Assembly: GCA_030620005.1 (NCBI GenBank) | Contig: JAUXAJ010000163.1 | Coordinates: forward strand, 1-11,834 | DNA length: 11,834 nt | From: Promethearchaeota archaeon | GTDB lineage: Archaea; Asgardarchaeota; Lokiarchaeia; Sigynarchaeales; SOKP01 | Reading direction: 5' to 3' | Part shown: piece by piece, positions 1 to 6,737 of the stretch | How the letters are laid out: every line of letters starts with the position of its first letter | Numbering within the stretch: the stretch's first letter is position 1 | Notes under the pieces: generated by a model | Database searches by the model: none | What the model was told of the DNA's origin: nothing | What the model saw: only the letters and a program-made list of their open reading frames with translations | Translations under genes and position numbers: made by a program

Positions 1-657
1 GTTTTAGGACAATTGGCAGGAGGAGTGGGCCATGAATTACGAAATCCTTTAGGAGCGATCAAGAACGCTATATATTTCTTGAACATGGTTTTAGAAAACC
101 CCGAACCAGAGGTAAAAGAGACGCTGGAGGTCATGGATAAAGAAATAAGGTTGTCAGAAATGATTATTAACAGCCTCCTTAGTTTCGCTCGTCCGAAAGC
201 TCCTTTTCTTCAAAAGACGGATCTTCACGATATCCTCTTAGACACGCTTTCTCGCATGGAAATTCCAAATAAAATTGAAGTGGTAAAAAAATTTGATGCT
301 GCGTTGCCTTCCATCTTGGGTGATCCCAATCAATTACCTCACGTCTTCGGAAATCTAATTCTCAATGCCATTCAAGCCATGGTTGATGGGGGTCGCTTAG
401 TTATCAAGTCAGAAGTCGTTAATCCAGAATGGGTTGCAATATCCATTTCAGATAGTGGGATTGGAATTTCAAAGGAGAATCTAAAGAGGTTGTTTGAACC
501 ACTCTTCACCACTAAAGCCAAAGGTATTGGGTTAGGGCTGGCGATCTCAAGGATCATGGTGGAGAGTCATGGAGGCACAATTGAGGTACAAAGCGAAGTT
601 GGAAAGGGTAGTGTCTTTACGGTCAGGTTACCGATCAGCGGAAAGGGGGTGAATTAA
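1..657 (+). CDS. Sensor histidine kinase, C-terminal part (5' end outside window)
   Basis: This is the catalytic half of a two-component histidine kinase. It autophosphorylates on a histidine using ATP and passes the phosphate to a receiver aspartate. The frame is open from base 1 (V-L-G-Q-L-A-G-G...), so the TTG at 13 is not the start; the N-terminal sensor part lies to the left of the window. The H-box GHELRNPLGAI carries the phospho-histidine at bases 31-33. The HATPase domain follows, with N-box NLILNAIQAM, G1 box DSGIGIS, F-box FEPLFTTK and G2 box GIGLGLAI. It ends in a typical FTVRLP strand. No membrane segment is visible in the part present. A two-receiver gene begins within about 2 to 22 bases of the stop, so the two are probably co-transcribed and may be cognate partners. 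Base composition is richer in GC than most of the window. Confidence 0.93.
   Translation, partial: VLGQLAGGVGHELRNPLGAIKNAIYFLNMVLENPEPEVKETLEVMDKEIRLSEMIINSLLSFARPKAPFLQKTDLHDILLDTLSRMEIPNKIEVVKKFDAALPSILGDPNQLPHVFGNLILNAIQAMVDGGRLVIKSEVVNPEWVAISISDSGIGISKENLKRLFEPLFTTKAKGIGLGLAISRIMVESHGGTIEVQSEVGKGSVFTVRLPISGKGVN
645..652 (+). promoter_or_regulatory. Strong Shine-Dalgarno-like GGGGGTGA at the end of the kinase gene
   Basis: This purine-rich stretch complements the anti-SD end of archaeal 16S rRNA (GGTGA core) and overlaps the last codons of the kinase gene. It lies 6 nt before an ATA codon at 659 that is in frame with the downstream two-receiver gene. It is 27 nt before the first conventional in-frame start (TTG at 680). 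It therefore argues that translation of the receiver gene starts upstream of 680. Confidence 0.5.
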
Positions 658-679
658 GATAAGAGAAAACGTCAATATT

Positions 680-1414
680 TTGATAGTAGATGATAATATT
701 AGTCTATGTAAGACATTGAGCTTTATCCTAAGGCGCAAAGGATATAGCGTTTCAATCGCTCATGATGGACCAGAGGCAATCGCTATAGTTGAAGCGAAAC
801 CTTTCGATATAATCTTCATGGATATCAAGATGCCCTTAATGAACGGCGTAGAGACTTACAAGCGGATCAAAAAAATCAGGCCCGAAACCATCGTAATGAT
901 GATGACGGCCTATGCTGTTGATGAACTAGTTCAGGAGGCTTTAAAAGAAGGTGCTTATAGCATTCTTTATAAACCCCTTGATCTCGATAAAGTAATCTCT
1001 TTCATTGAAACAGCAAAAGATAATAAGCAAGGTGGAGCTATAATGATAGTTGACGATGATCCTGGGTTCAGTACCACTTTGAAAAACATTCTGATTAAGC
1101 GGAACCATTTAGTCGCTGTCGTCCACACCGGTGAAGAAGCCATTGCTATAGTTCAAGAAAAAAAGCACGACGTTGTTTTGATTGACATGAAACTGCCCAC
1201 TATTAACGGTCTTGAGACCTATTTGGCAATCAAAAATATTAACCCGCAAATTGTGGCAATAATGATGACAGGTTATCGTCAAGAAATGGATGATCTAGTG
1301 CAAGAAACAATAAATAATAATGCCTACACTTGCCTCTATAAACCACTTGATATAGAGATGTTAATTGAAATAATTGATAGAGTACTAAAGTTAAAAGATA
1401 GAATCAAGTCCTAA
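680..1414 (+). CDS. Tandem receiver protein (REC-REC), no output domain
   Basis: This cytoplasmic response regulator is made of two CheY-like receiver domains and nothing else, so it probably works as a phosphorelay intermediate or by protein-protein contact. Numbering is from TTG 680. Receiver 1 spans about residues 1-113, with acidic pair D4-D5, phospho-acceptor D48 (FMDIKMP), T76 and K98 (YKPLD). Receiver 2 spans about 118-240, with D125-D127, D169 (LIDMKLP), T197 and K221 (YKPLD). All switch residues are present in both. The two halves are alike (both have EAIAIV and YKPLD), which suggests internal duplication. The TTG start cuts into the first beta strand. The frame continues upstream (I-R-E-N-V-N-I-L-I-V-D-D) to an ATA at 659 placed ideally behind the strong SD at 645-652, so the true start may be that ATA. 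It probably forms an operon with the preceding kinase. Confidence 0.9.
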   Translation: MIVDDNISLCKTLSFILRRKGYSVSIAHDGPEAIAIVEAKPFDIIFMDIKMPLMNGVETYKRIKKIRPETIVMMMTAYAVDELVQEALKEGAYSILYKPLDLDKVISFIETAKDNKQGGAIMIVDDDPGFSTTLKNILIKRNHLVAVVHTGEEAIAIVQEKKHDVVLIDMKLPTINGLETYLAIKNINPQIVAIMMTGYRQEMDDLVQETINNNAYTCLYKPLDIEMLIEIIDRVLKLKDRIKS

Positions 1415-1558
1415 AAATTAATAAATCTTCGAATGCTATGAGAATTAAATTCACATGGTTTTAAGCCACTATTGAAGTTAGATTCTGAAACATGAACATC
1501 TTTGGAATTGTAATTTCAAGGGGTTTTTCGAATTTAATATAATTCACTCATAATAATT

Positions 1559-1999
1559 TTATAGATATTTAAATAAAATTTCAAACTCGTCAAAATCAAA
1601 TGGTTTTGCCCCCGATTCTTCTATTTTTTCGCGAACTTTAGATTCAGTGATTGCTGTTATGAAATACACTGGAACTTTATTTATTTTTTCAAAGCATTTA
1701 TCAAATTTAATCTTTTTACATATTTCATATCCGTCTATGTCAGGTAGCACGATATCTAGTAAAATTAATTTTGGTGTAAATTTATATAATTCTTCAAATC
1801 CTTTAGTTCCACTAGTAACCGCCTTACTTTTAATACCTCTTAATTCAAAATAGTCGTTCAAAACCATTATCGTGGGTTTATCATCTTCAATAATTAATAT
1901 GTCAAATTGGCTTTCTCCACGGCCAGAATTAGTGAAAACTTCGTCAATTTTGTTTTCAAGAAAATCACACTGATTAATGATTTCTTTAATCCTTATCAA
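1559..1999 (-). CDS. Single-domain response regulator with shortened C-terminal core
   Basis: This is a CheY-like receiver preceded by a helical N-terminal extension of about 30 residues and lacking any output domain. Visible switch residues are E38-D39-D40, phospho-acceptor D82 (LLDIVLPDIDG), T115 (FITAIT) and K132 followed by P. Oddly, the stretch that normally separates the conserved Gly-Ala from Lys-Pro (GA-xxxxx-KPF in most receivers) is missing. Here Gly-Ala is followed directly by Lys-Pro, so beta strand 5 seems to be deleted by about five codons in frame. The start is TTG. The frame is open further upstream to a stop near 2067 without a better start codon. The gene is transcribed against its neighbours and stands alone. 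An AT-rich TATATATATATC stretch at 2095-2115 could be its promoter, but the leader would then be long. Confidence 0.85.
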   Translation of the reverse strand: MIRIKEIINQCDFLENKIDEVFTNSGRGESQFDILIIEDDKPTIMVLNDYFELRGIKSKAVTSGTKGFEELYKFTPKLILLDIVLPDIDGYEICKKIKFDKCFEKINKVPVYFITAITESKVREKIEESGAKPFDFDEFEILFKYL

Positions 2000-2286
2000 A
2001 ATTTCTAAATCTAACTTGTCAGAATAATTTTTAATTAATAATTGAGAAAATCCTTTTAAAATAATTTACAAAAATGTAAGGAAAAAGTGGAATGTAGATA
2101 GATATATATATAAAAATTTTTTTATATTTTTTAAGAATAAAAACCAGTTTGAAAAAAAATCATAAAGAGATTCACTCGTGCTATAAAGTGCTTAATAATC
2201 GTGGATATTTTAGCTCTATAACTTATTCCAAATGATAATTCGACTTTATTAAATCGAGAGGGCTAAAAGAAAGAATAAAAGTCACT
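2000..2286. other. AT-rich divergent intergenic region
   Basis: This spacer separates the minus-strand receiver gene from the plus-strand hybrid kinase. It is very AT-rich, with a run of alternating TA at 2098-2111 and T/A tracts to 2135. It must hold promoters for both directions. The plus-strand TATA candidate is listed separately. I see no open frame of convincing composition and no RNA gene in it. Confidence 0.5.
2245..2254 (+). promoter_or_regulatory. Candidate TATA box for the hybrid kinase gene
   Basis: The sequence TTTATTAAAT lies about 37 nt before GTG 2287 and 49 nt before ATG 2299. With the usual archaeal spacing of about 25 nt to the transcription start, the mRNA would begin near 2276, giving a short leader. 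This is assigned by position and composition only. Confidence 0.4.
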
Positions 2287-4665
2287 GTGCTTGGATATAT
2301 GAAAGAAGTTGGAGCGAAGGAAAGAATTCTAGTCGTCGACGACGACGAGAGCACCTGTAAGACCTTATCGTTAATATTCAAAAAGAAGGGCTACGAGGTA
2401 GAGACAGCTGGTACAGGGCGAGAGGCGATAGAAAAGTCGCGAGAGAGATTGTTCAATGTGGTCCTATTGGACATCAAACTTCCGGATGTAGAAGGAGTTG
2501 ATTTAATTACACCTTTGAAGGAAACGCATCCTGACTTGGAAGTGATGATGATCACCGGGAACGCGACGATGGAAGCTGCAGTTCGGGCACTGAACTATGG
2601 AGCGTCGGCTTTCGTTACCAAGCCCTTGAATATCGACGATGTATTGGCGAGATTAAAACTCATAATCGAAAAACAGCGACTTGTGGTGGAAAAGCAACGG
2701 ATAGACAAGGAAATTAAGCGAGCGTATTCTGAATTAGATCAATTATTTAATATTTCAGTCCCTTTGTGCGTGATTGATAAGGAATTTAACATCGTTCGAA
2801 TAAACAGTTCGTTCTCTTCTACTTTTCAATTAAATAAATATGAAATTGTTAGAAAAAAATGCTACGATATCCTTCCAGGACAATTCTGCAATACTCTTGA
2901 ATGCTCGATAAGGCAGGTATTGGCAGGTAAAAATCGTTGGATCTACGAAAAGGATATCAATCTAAATAATGGAAAAACGATCACCACTCTAATGAGAGCA
3001 GTACCTTATAAAAGCCCAGATGGCGAAATAGAAGGAGTTATTGAAAATTACACGAACATTACTAATCGTAAAATAGCAGAAGAAAAACTGAAGGAATCTG
3101 AAGGACAATTAAAACTACTATCTTCTGAATTAGAAATGAAAGTAGAGCTTAGGACCCAGGAATTAAAAGAATCGGAAGAAAAGTTCAGGACAATCACCGA
3201 ACAATCTTTAATGGGGATATGTATTACCCAAGATAACGAAATTAAATATGTTAATGAAAAATATACTGATATGTGGGGTTACACGGTCGAGAAAATGATG
3301 ACTTGGGGCATTAGAGATGTTATTAAGGCAATACATCCAGATGACAGGGAACATGTTTTAGAACAGTTTGCAAAAAAGCAAAGAGATGAAAGAGATGTAG
3401 ATATCCATTACCAATATCGGGGAATTAAAAAATCAGGTGCAGTGATTTGGGTAGAACAATATTCTAAACCAATAATTTACAGAGGTAGACCCGCGGATCT
3501 AATTACAATAATAGATATTTCCGAACGTAAAAAGGCGGAATATAATTTAATAGAATCTGAAGAAAAGTTCAGGACAATCACCGAGCAATCTGTTGTTGGA
3601 ATTATCATTGTCCAAGATGACTTAATAATATACTTCAATCAACAATTATCATACATGTTTGGTTTTACAAAAGAAGAAATTAATGAATGGAAATCAGAAG
3701 ATTGGTTAAAATTAATCCATCCAGATTGCAGAGAATTAGTACAGGAAGCGGTAAAGAGAAATCAATTAGGGGATAAGAAGTTTGTATTCCATTCGGAGCT
3801 CGAGGGGCTTAACAAATATGGTGAAACATTTTGGGTGGATTTCTATTCAAGATCTATAATATATCAGGGTCGTCCTGCAAGCATGAATATTATAATTGAT
3901 ATTACAGAAAAAAAAATGGCAGAGGAGCTTATTATTGAACAAAATAAGAAATTATTGGAACTTCAAGAAATTAGGAAAGATTTGATTACAAAAGTATCGC
4001 ACGAGTTAAAAACGCCCTTAACCTCGATTTATGGTGCAACCCAGATCCTTTTGAAATTTTATAGAGAAGAAATGAGCGAAAAAGTTCAAAGATATTTTGA
4101 AATTGAATATAAAGGATGTATAAGGTTGAAAGAATTAATAAACAACTTGTTAGATACTTCAAGATTAGAAGCGAAAAAATTTGAATTAAAACTTCAAGAA
4201 GAACACCTTGCGAGAATTGTAAAAGAATGCGTGGATGACTTGATGTTTTTGGCAAGCGATCGTGAACTGACGGTGAAATTAGATCTCCAAAAGGATTTAT
4301 ATTTAAATGTAGATAAATTTAGGCTCGAACAAGCTATTACAAATCTCGTCTCAAACGCCATTAAAAATACACCTTCAGGAGGAGAGATTCAAGTTGGTAT
4401 TATTAAAAAGAATGATTCTATTGACATTATAGTAAAAGATACAGGAATTGGACTTACTAAGCAAGAACAAGAGAAAATTTTTCAAAAATTCGGTAAAATA
4501 GAAAGATATGGAACTGGAGAGGATTTAGGCGTGGATTTAGAAGGTACTGGTCTTGGATTGTATATTTCAAAGGAAATAGTAAAATTTCATGGGGGAAAGA
4601 TTTTAGTGGAGTCAGAAGGTAGGAATAAAGGAGCTACATTTATTATAAGATTACCAATCTATTAA
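2287..4665 (+). CDS. Hybrid sensor histidine kinase, REC-PAS-PAS-PAS-HisKA-HATPase
   Basis: This complete soluble 792-residue hybrid kinase has no membrane segment. An N-terminal receiver (about 12-125; D18-D20, phospho-acceptor D62 in LLDIKLPD, K112) is followed by a charged linker helix (125-150). Three PAS domains span about 150-262, 296-415 and 424-543, then a short coiled coil leads to HisKA (phospho-His H572 in SHELKTPL). HATPase_c follows, with N-box NLVSNAIKN, G1 DTGIG at 718-722 and G2 GTGLGLYI near 753-760. PAS 1 carries cysteines C192, C201 and C206, which could bind a metal or sense redox state. PAS 2 and PAS 3 start with nearly identical sequence. GTG 2287 is the longest start; ATG 2299 (MKEVGAKERILVVDDD) is equally good. 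GC content drops sharply from the receiver part to the PAS and kinase part, suggesting a fusion. An input phosphate on D62 probably modulates kinase output. Confidence 0.94.
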   Translation: MLGYMKEVGAKERILVVDDDESTCKTLSLIFKKKGYEVETAGTGREAIEKSRERLFNVVLLDIKLPDVEGVDLITPLKETHPDLEVMMITGNATMEAAVRALNYGASAFVTKPLNIDDVLARLKLIIEKQRLVVEKQRIDKEIKRAYSELDQLFNISVPLCVIDKEFNIVRINSSFSSTFQLNKYEIVRKKCYDILPGQFCNTLECSIRQVLAGKNRWIYEKDINLNNGKTITTLMRAVPYKSPDGEIEGVIENYTNITNRKIAEEKLKESEGQLKLLSSELEMKVELRTQELKESEEKFRTITEQSLMGICITQDNEIKYVNEKYTDMWGYTVEKMMTWGIRDVIKAIHPDDREHVLEQFAKKQRDERDVDIHYQYRGIKKSGAVIWVEQYSKPIIYRGRPADLITIIDISERKKAEYNLIESEEKFRTITEQSVVGIIIVQDDLIIYFNQQLSYMFGFTKEEINEWKSEDWLKLIHPDCRELVQEAVKRNQLGDKKFVFHSELEGLNKYGETFWVDFYSRSIIYQGRPASMNIIIDITEKKMAEELIIEQNKKLLELQEIRKDLITKVSHELKTPLTSIYGATQILLKFYREEMSEKVQRYFEIEYKGCIRLKELINNLLDTSRLEAKKFELKLQEEHLARIVKECVDDLMFLASDRELTVKLDLQKDLYLNVDKFRLEQAITNLVSNAIKNTPSGGEIQVGIIKKNDSIDIIVKDTGIGLTKQEQEKIFQKFGKIERYGTGEDLGVDLEGTGLGLYISKEIVKFHGGKILVESEGRNKGATFIIRLPIY
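3175..3200 (+). repeat. 26-bp direct repeat, copy 1 (start of second PAS)
   Basis: This copy is identical over 26 bases to 3559-3584 and encodes E-E-K-F-R-T-I-T-E in both places. The offset is 384 bp, exactly 128 codons, so recombination between copies would delete or add one PAS domain in frame. Confidence 0.9.
3559..3584 (+). repeat. 26-bp direct repeat, copy 2 (start of third PAS)
   Basis: This is the second copy of the in-frame repeat at 3175-3200. After the perfect 26 bases the match continues with a single mismatch through six more bases and then decays, although the protein domains remain homologous. Confidence 0.9.
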
Positions 4666-4707
4666 AATAAGAATATCGGTGTGCATTTTATTATTATATT
4701 TATCATT

Positions 4708-4863
4708 TCATATAATTTTAAAATATTTTTTTTTCCTAAATTGAGCCATAATATTCACAACGGATTTAGGGAGCTCTTTGGCGATATGATCCAAAATGGA
4801 TTTTAAGCAACATTCCATATGATTTGGCTTCGCTAAATGGCGAATTATTATTTTTCTTAGGAT
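4708..4863 (-). other. Unexplained short open frame in a higher-GC spacer
   Basis: The spacer between the hybrid kinase and the PAS remnant contains a patch (about 4740-4850) that is less AT-rich than typical intergenic DNA here. On the minus strand it is open for 51 codons between stops, ending at 4708, with an ATG at 4818 that would give 36 residues (M-E-C-C-L-K-S-I-L-D-H-I-A-K-E-L-P-K...). The peptide is plausible as a helical protein fragment, but I do not recognise it. A plus-strand frame is also open over about 30 codons in the same patch, so the coding strand is not certain. It may be the remnant of a decayed gene or mobile element. Confidence 0.2.
4726..4734 (+). terminator. T-tract terminator after the hybrid kinase
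   Basis: A run of nine T about 60 nt past the kinase stop codon, in an AT-rich segment, fits the intrinsic T-tract terminators of archaea. No hairpin is needed or seen. Confidence 0.4.
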
Positions 4864-4867
4864 TTAT

Positions 4868-5393
4868 TTAATTTCTCTTCATTTTTTTTTTTTCTGTTAT
4901 ATCTCTTGCGATAAGTAGGGCTTTTATTTCTCCTTGATGATCAAAAAATGTGTTTCCTTTAACTTCAAGATATAAATAATGTCCATCTTTTTTTCTAATC
5001 CTTAATTCTTCTGAACCAATACCAATGTTAAAACTTTCCCTGAAATTTTTATTAATTTTGTCAACATCTTTAGGATGTAGAAAAAATAATACTTTCCTTC
5101 CAATTAAATCGTCTTTTGAAAAACTTAATAATTTCTTCCATACACCCTCGTTGATATAATCAAATTCAATATTTTTATTTAATACAAATATCAGATCATT
5201 TGCATTTTCTAAAATTAAGCACTGTTTCTCTTCATATTTCTTTAATTTCTGTTCTATTTTCTTTCTTTTATTAATATCTCTTGCAATGATCAAGGCTTTT
5301 ACCATTCCATCTGCATCTTTAAAAGTTCTACCTCTTAATTCAATCCAAATATAAGAACCATCTTTTTTTCTTACTCTTACTTCGTCAGATAAG
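4868..5393 (-). pseudogene. 5'-truncated PAS-PAS protein remnant
   Basis: This is the C-terminal part of a multi-PAS sensor. Reading along the minus strand, it begins inside a PAS domain (S-D-E-V-R-V-R-K-K-D-G-S-Y-I-W-I...), continues with the PAC end (IIARDINKRKK), then a complete second PAS (FDYINEGVWKKLLSF... to LLIARDITEKKK). The open frame runs on to 5488, but residues upstream of about 5393 are antisense to the UppP fragment and do not resemble PAS, so the real N-terminus is lost. The 3' end is also suspicious. The stop follows a 12-base A run (T12 at 4882-4893 on the plus strand), and a one-base shift there would read D-I-T-E-K-K-K-N-E-E-K-L, the more usual PAS exit, before meeting another stop. 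No kinase domain follows. It is probably non-functional, unless transcription starts internally or the junction is an assembly artefact. Confidence 0.7.
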
Positions 5394-5649
5394 TTTTTTA
5401 ATATCCGTTCCTGCTGCGCTAGGGTCGATTGCGATTGATGTGATTTTTGGAGAAGGGTCGGTTTTTGGAACTTTAGACGCGTTAACAATCATTTTGATTA
5501 CCTCGATTAGCTTTGCTGTAGGGTACTTATTCATGGAAATTTTGTTAAAAGTTGCTAGAAAAGTAGAATTTGGATACTTTTGTGTTTTTTACGGAATTTT
5601 TGCTTTTGTCGTTATCGTTCCGTTCATAATATTTTCATCCATTTCTTAG
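5392..5649 (+). pseudogene. uppP: C-terminal fragment of undecaprenyl-diphosphatase family protein
   Basis: UppP/BacA is a polytopic membrane enzyme that removes a phosphate from polyprenyl diphosphate lipid carriers. Only the last 85 or so residues are present. The homology begins at S-F-L-I-S-V-P-A-A-L-G (base 5392), the conserved 'SFLLSIPA' region of the family, well upstream of the GTG at 5440 that a gene caller would choose. It continues through two hydrophobic helices (ITSISFAVGYLFMEILLKV and FCVFYGIFAFVVIVPFIIF) separated by a short basic loop, as in the family C-terminus. The N-terminal helices with the catalytic E-rich and G-x-S-R-S motifs are absent: leftward of 5392 the DNA is antisense to a PAS gene. 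The stop overlaps the stop of the convergent ATP-grasp gene by three bases. A broken gene or a chimeric join are the two explanations. Confidence 0.7.
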
Positions 5650-6536
5650 ATACCTAGATCTTTTTTAATGAATTCAACTATAATTTTATCAATATTCGGA
5701 ATTCCTCTTAAGCCGGGAAATTCGTTTAAGTCCACTATATAAAATGCATCCTGATCGATGGGCTTGATCAAATCAAACCCGAATATTTTCAAGTTCAGTT
5801 CTTTTCCGAGAATGCGCGCAAAATCTTCAATGTCACTTGAAACTTCAAACATCTCTCTTTTTATGGTATCTACATCAATATTGTTGGGTTTATCTCTTAA
5901 ATATATATATATAGGATTTTCTCTCAAGAGACCATATACTTTATCTCCAACGACGTAAATCTTTCGATCCAATCCGTCGCATTCAACGAATTCTTGAACA
6001 TACACGTCGTAATTCAGAAAATTTTCGTATCTCTCGCAAAAATCGTTTATTTCTTCGATTTTTTTTACGAGAAAGTTAAACCTCATGTGTTTATCGTGTT
6101 GGTAATGGCTCTTGATGACGGTTGGCAAGCGAAGTAGTGCCCATTCTTTAAATTTGCTTAGATCCCGTAAGGATTGATTCCAAGATTTCGGTAATCTAAA
6201 TTTTTTTAATTTATTAGAATGAGCGTCTAACACTTTTCTTAAGGCGTAATCAAGGGCAATTTTATTTTTGATCATTAAAACCGTATCTATATCGTGTAAA
6301 GTTGGAATGGCATGAATTTTGGCATAATGAAGCAAATCAATTGAACATTCACTTCTTACTTTTACAATTAGTAGATCTAAGTCTTTCAAAAATTTAGGCA
6401 TTTGTTCTAAATCGAAAAAATCGTTGAGGGGGTCGTGAAGAATCAATTCTATATCTTGTTCTTCTTCTAATTTACTTATTAAATTTTTGATAACGTCGTG
6501 ATCCTTTATAGCAGAGAGAACAATTTTTTTAATCAT
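5646..6536 (-). CDS. ATP-grasp kinase resembling inositol phosphate kinase ITPK (paralogue 1)
   Basis: This cytosolic ATP-grasp protein of 296 residues is close in length to ITPK family enzymes, which phosphorylate inositol phosphates with ATP. Visible features, numbered from ATG 6536, include a Rossmann-like N-lobe and a LPTVIKSHYQHDKHM segment (142-152) carrying the ATP-binding lysine K142 with following histidines. That segment resembles K-T-x-x-A-H-G-x-x-x-H-x-M of ITPK. Next come VYVQEFVEC and RKIYVVGD (178-198), matching the ITPK hinge and K-V-F-V-V-G strand. The C-terminal metal site is D255 (FGFDLI), D269 and N271 (VDLNEFPGLRGIPN), matching the ITPK D-x-N-x-F-P-G signature. The longest frame starts at TTG 6560, but a TATA-like box at 6564-6571 would start the mRNA near 6541, favouring ATG 6536 and a nearly leaderless message. 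It is divergent to Ino1. A RimK-type ligase is the alternative. Confidence 0.82.
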   Translation of the reverse strand: MIKKIVLSAIKDHDVIKNLISKLEEEQDIELILHDPLNDFFDLEQMPKFLKDLDLLIVKVRSECSIDLLHYAKIHAIPTLHDIDTVLMIKNKIALDYALRKVLDAHSNKLKKFRLPKSWNQSLRDLSKFKEWALLRLPTVIKSHYQHDKHMRFNFLVKKIEEINDFCERYENFLNYDVYVQEFVECDGLDRKIYVVGDKVYGLLRENPIYIYLRDKPNNIDVDTIKREMFEVSSDIEDFARILGKELNLKIFGFDLIKPIDQDAFYIVDLNEFPGLRGIPNIDKIIVEFIKKDLGI

Positions 6537-6554
6537 TACTAAGGAATTATAAAG

Positions 6555-6641
6555 GTCCAAGTCTACTTAAACCTTCGCTTGGTTAAAAAAATTCCTGCAC
6601 TTTTTGCTTGAATAATTATCGCTTTTCATCTAAACTTGGAC
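6555..6641. repeat. 8-bp inverted repeat (GTCCAAGT / ACTTGGAC) in the divergent promoter region
   Basis: GTCCAAGT at 6555-6562 and its exact reverse complement ACTTGGAC at 6634-6641 lie 71 bp apart, between the divergent ATP-grasp and Ino1 genes. Two of the next three positions also match. One arm lies just inside the transcribed side of the ATP-grasp TATA box. A regulator binding both arms could coordinate the two genes. This is seen by eye only and could be chance in an AT-rich spacer. Confidence 0.35.
6564..6571 (-). promoter_or_regulatory. Candidate TATA box for ATP-grasp paralogue 1
   Basis: On the minus strand the box reads TTTAAGTA, about 32 nt before ATG 6536. This predicts a transcription start about 5 nt before that ATG, and it is the reason for preferring 6536 over the TTG at 6560. 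Confidence 0.45.
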
Positions 6642-6705
6642 TAAAAATATTCGTTTTTTTTCCAAAATTTAACGAATTGAGAGCCCATTCTCATAAAAAT
6701 AATGA

Positions 6706-6713
6706 TTTAAATA
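6706..6713 (+). promoter_or_regulatory. TATA box of the inositol-3-phosphate synthase gene
   Basis: TTTAAATA is centred about 28 nt before ATG 6738, which is the canonical archaeal distance from TATA to transcription start plus one or two bases. No Shine-Dalgarno sequence precedes the ATG, consistent with a leaderless mRNA. This is the clearest promoter in the window. Confidence 0.65.
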
Positions 6714-6737
6714 TTAGCAATTTAATAATACTCTATC

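Noticed and set aside
2095..2135. Low-complexity TA-rich tract as a replication origin
   Set aside because: No origin recognition boxes or Cdc6/Orc1 gene are nearby; it is adequately explained as promoter DNA in an AT-rich genome.
5394..5488. N-terminal 30 residues of the minus-strand PAS frame
   Set aside because: They are antisense to the UppP fragment, do not resemble PAS, and arise only because the frame happens to stay open past the junction.
5440..5649. A 69-residue small membrane protein starting at GTG 5440
   Set aside because: Similarity to the UppP C-terminus begins upstream at 5392 in the same frame, so this is the tail of a broken larger protein, not a small gene with its own start.
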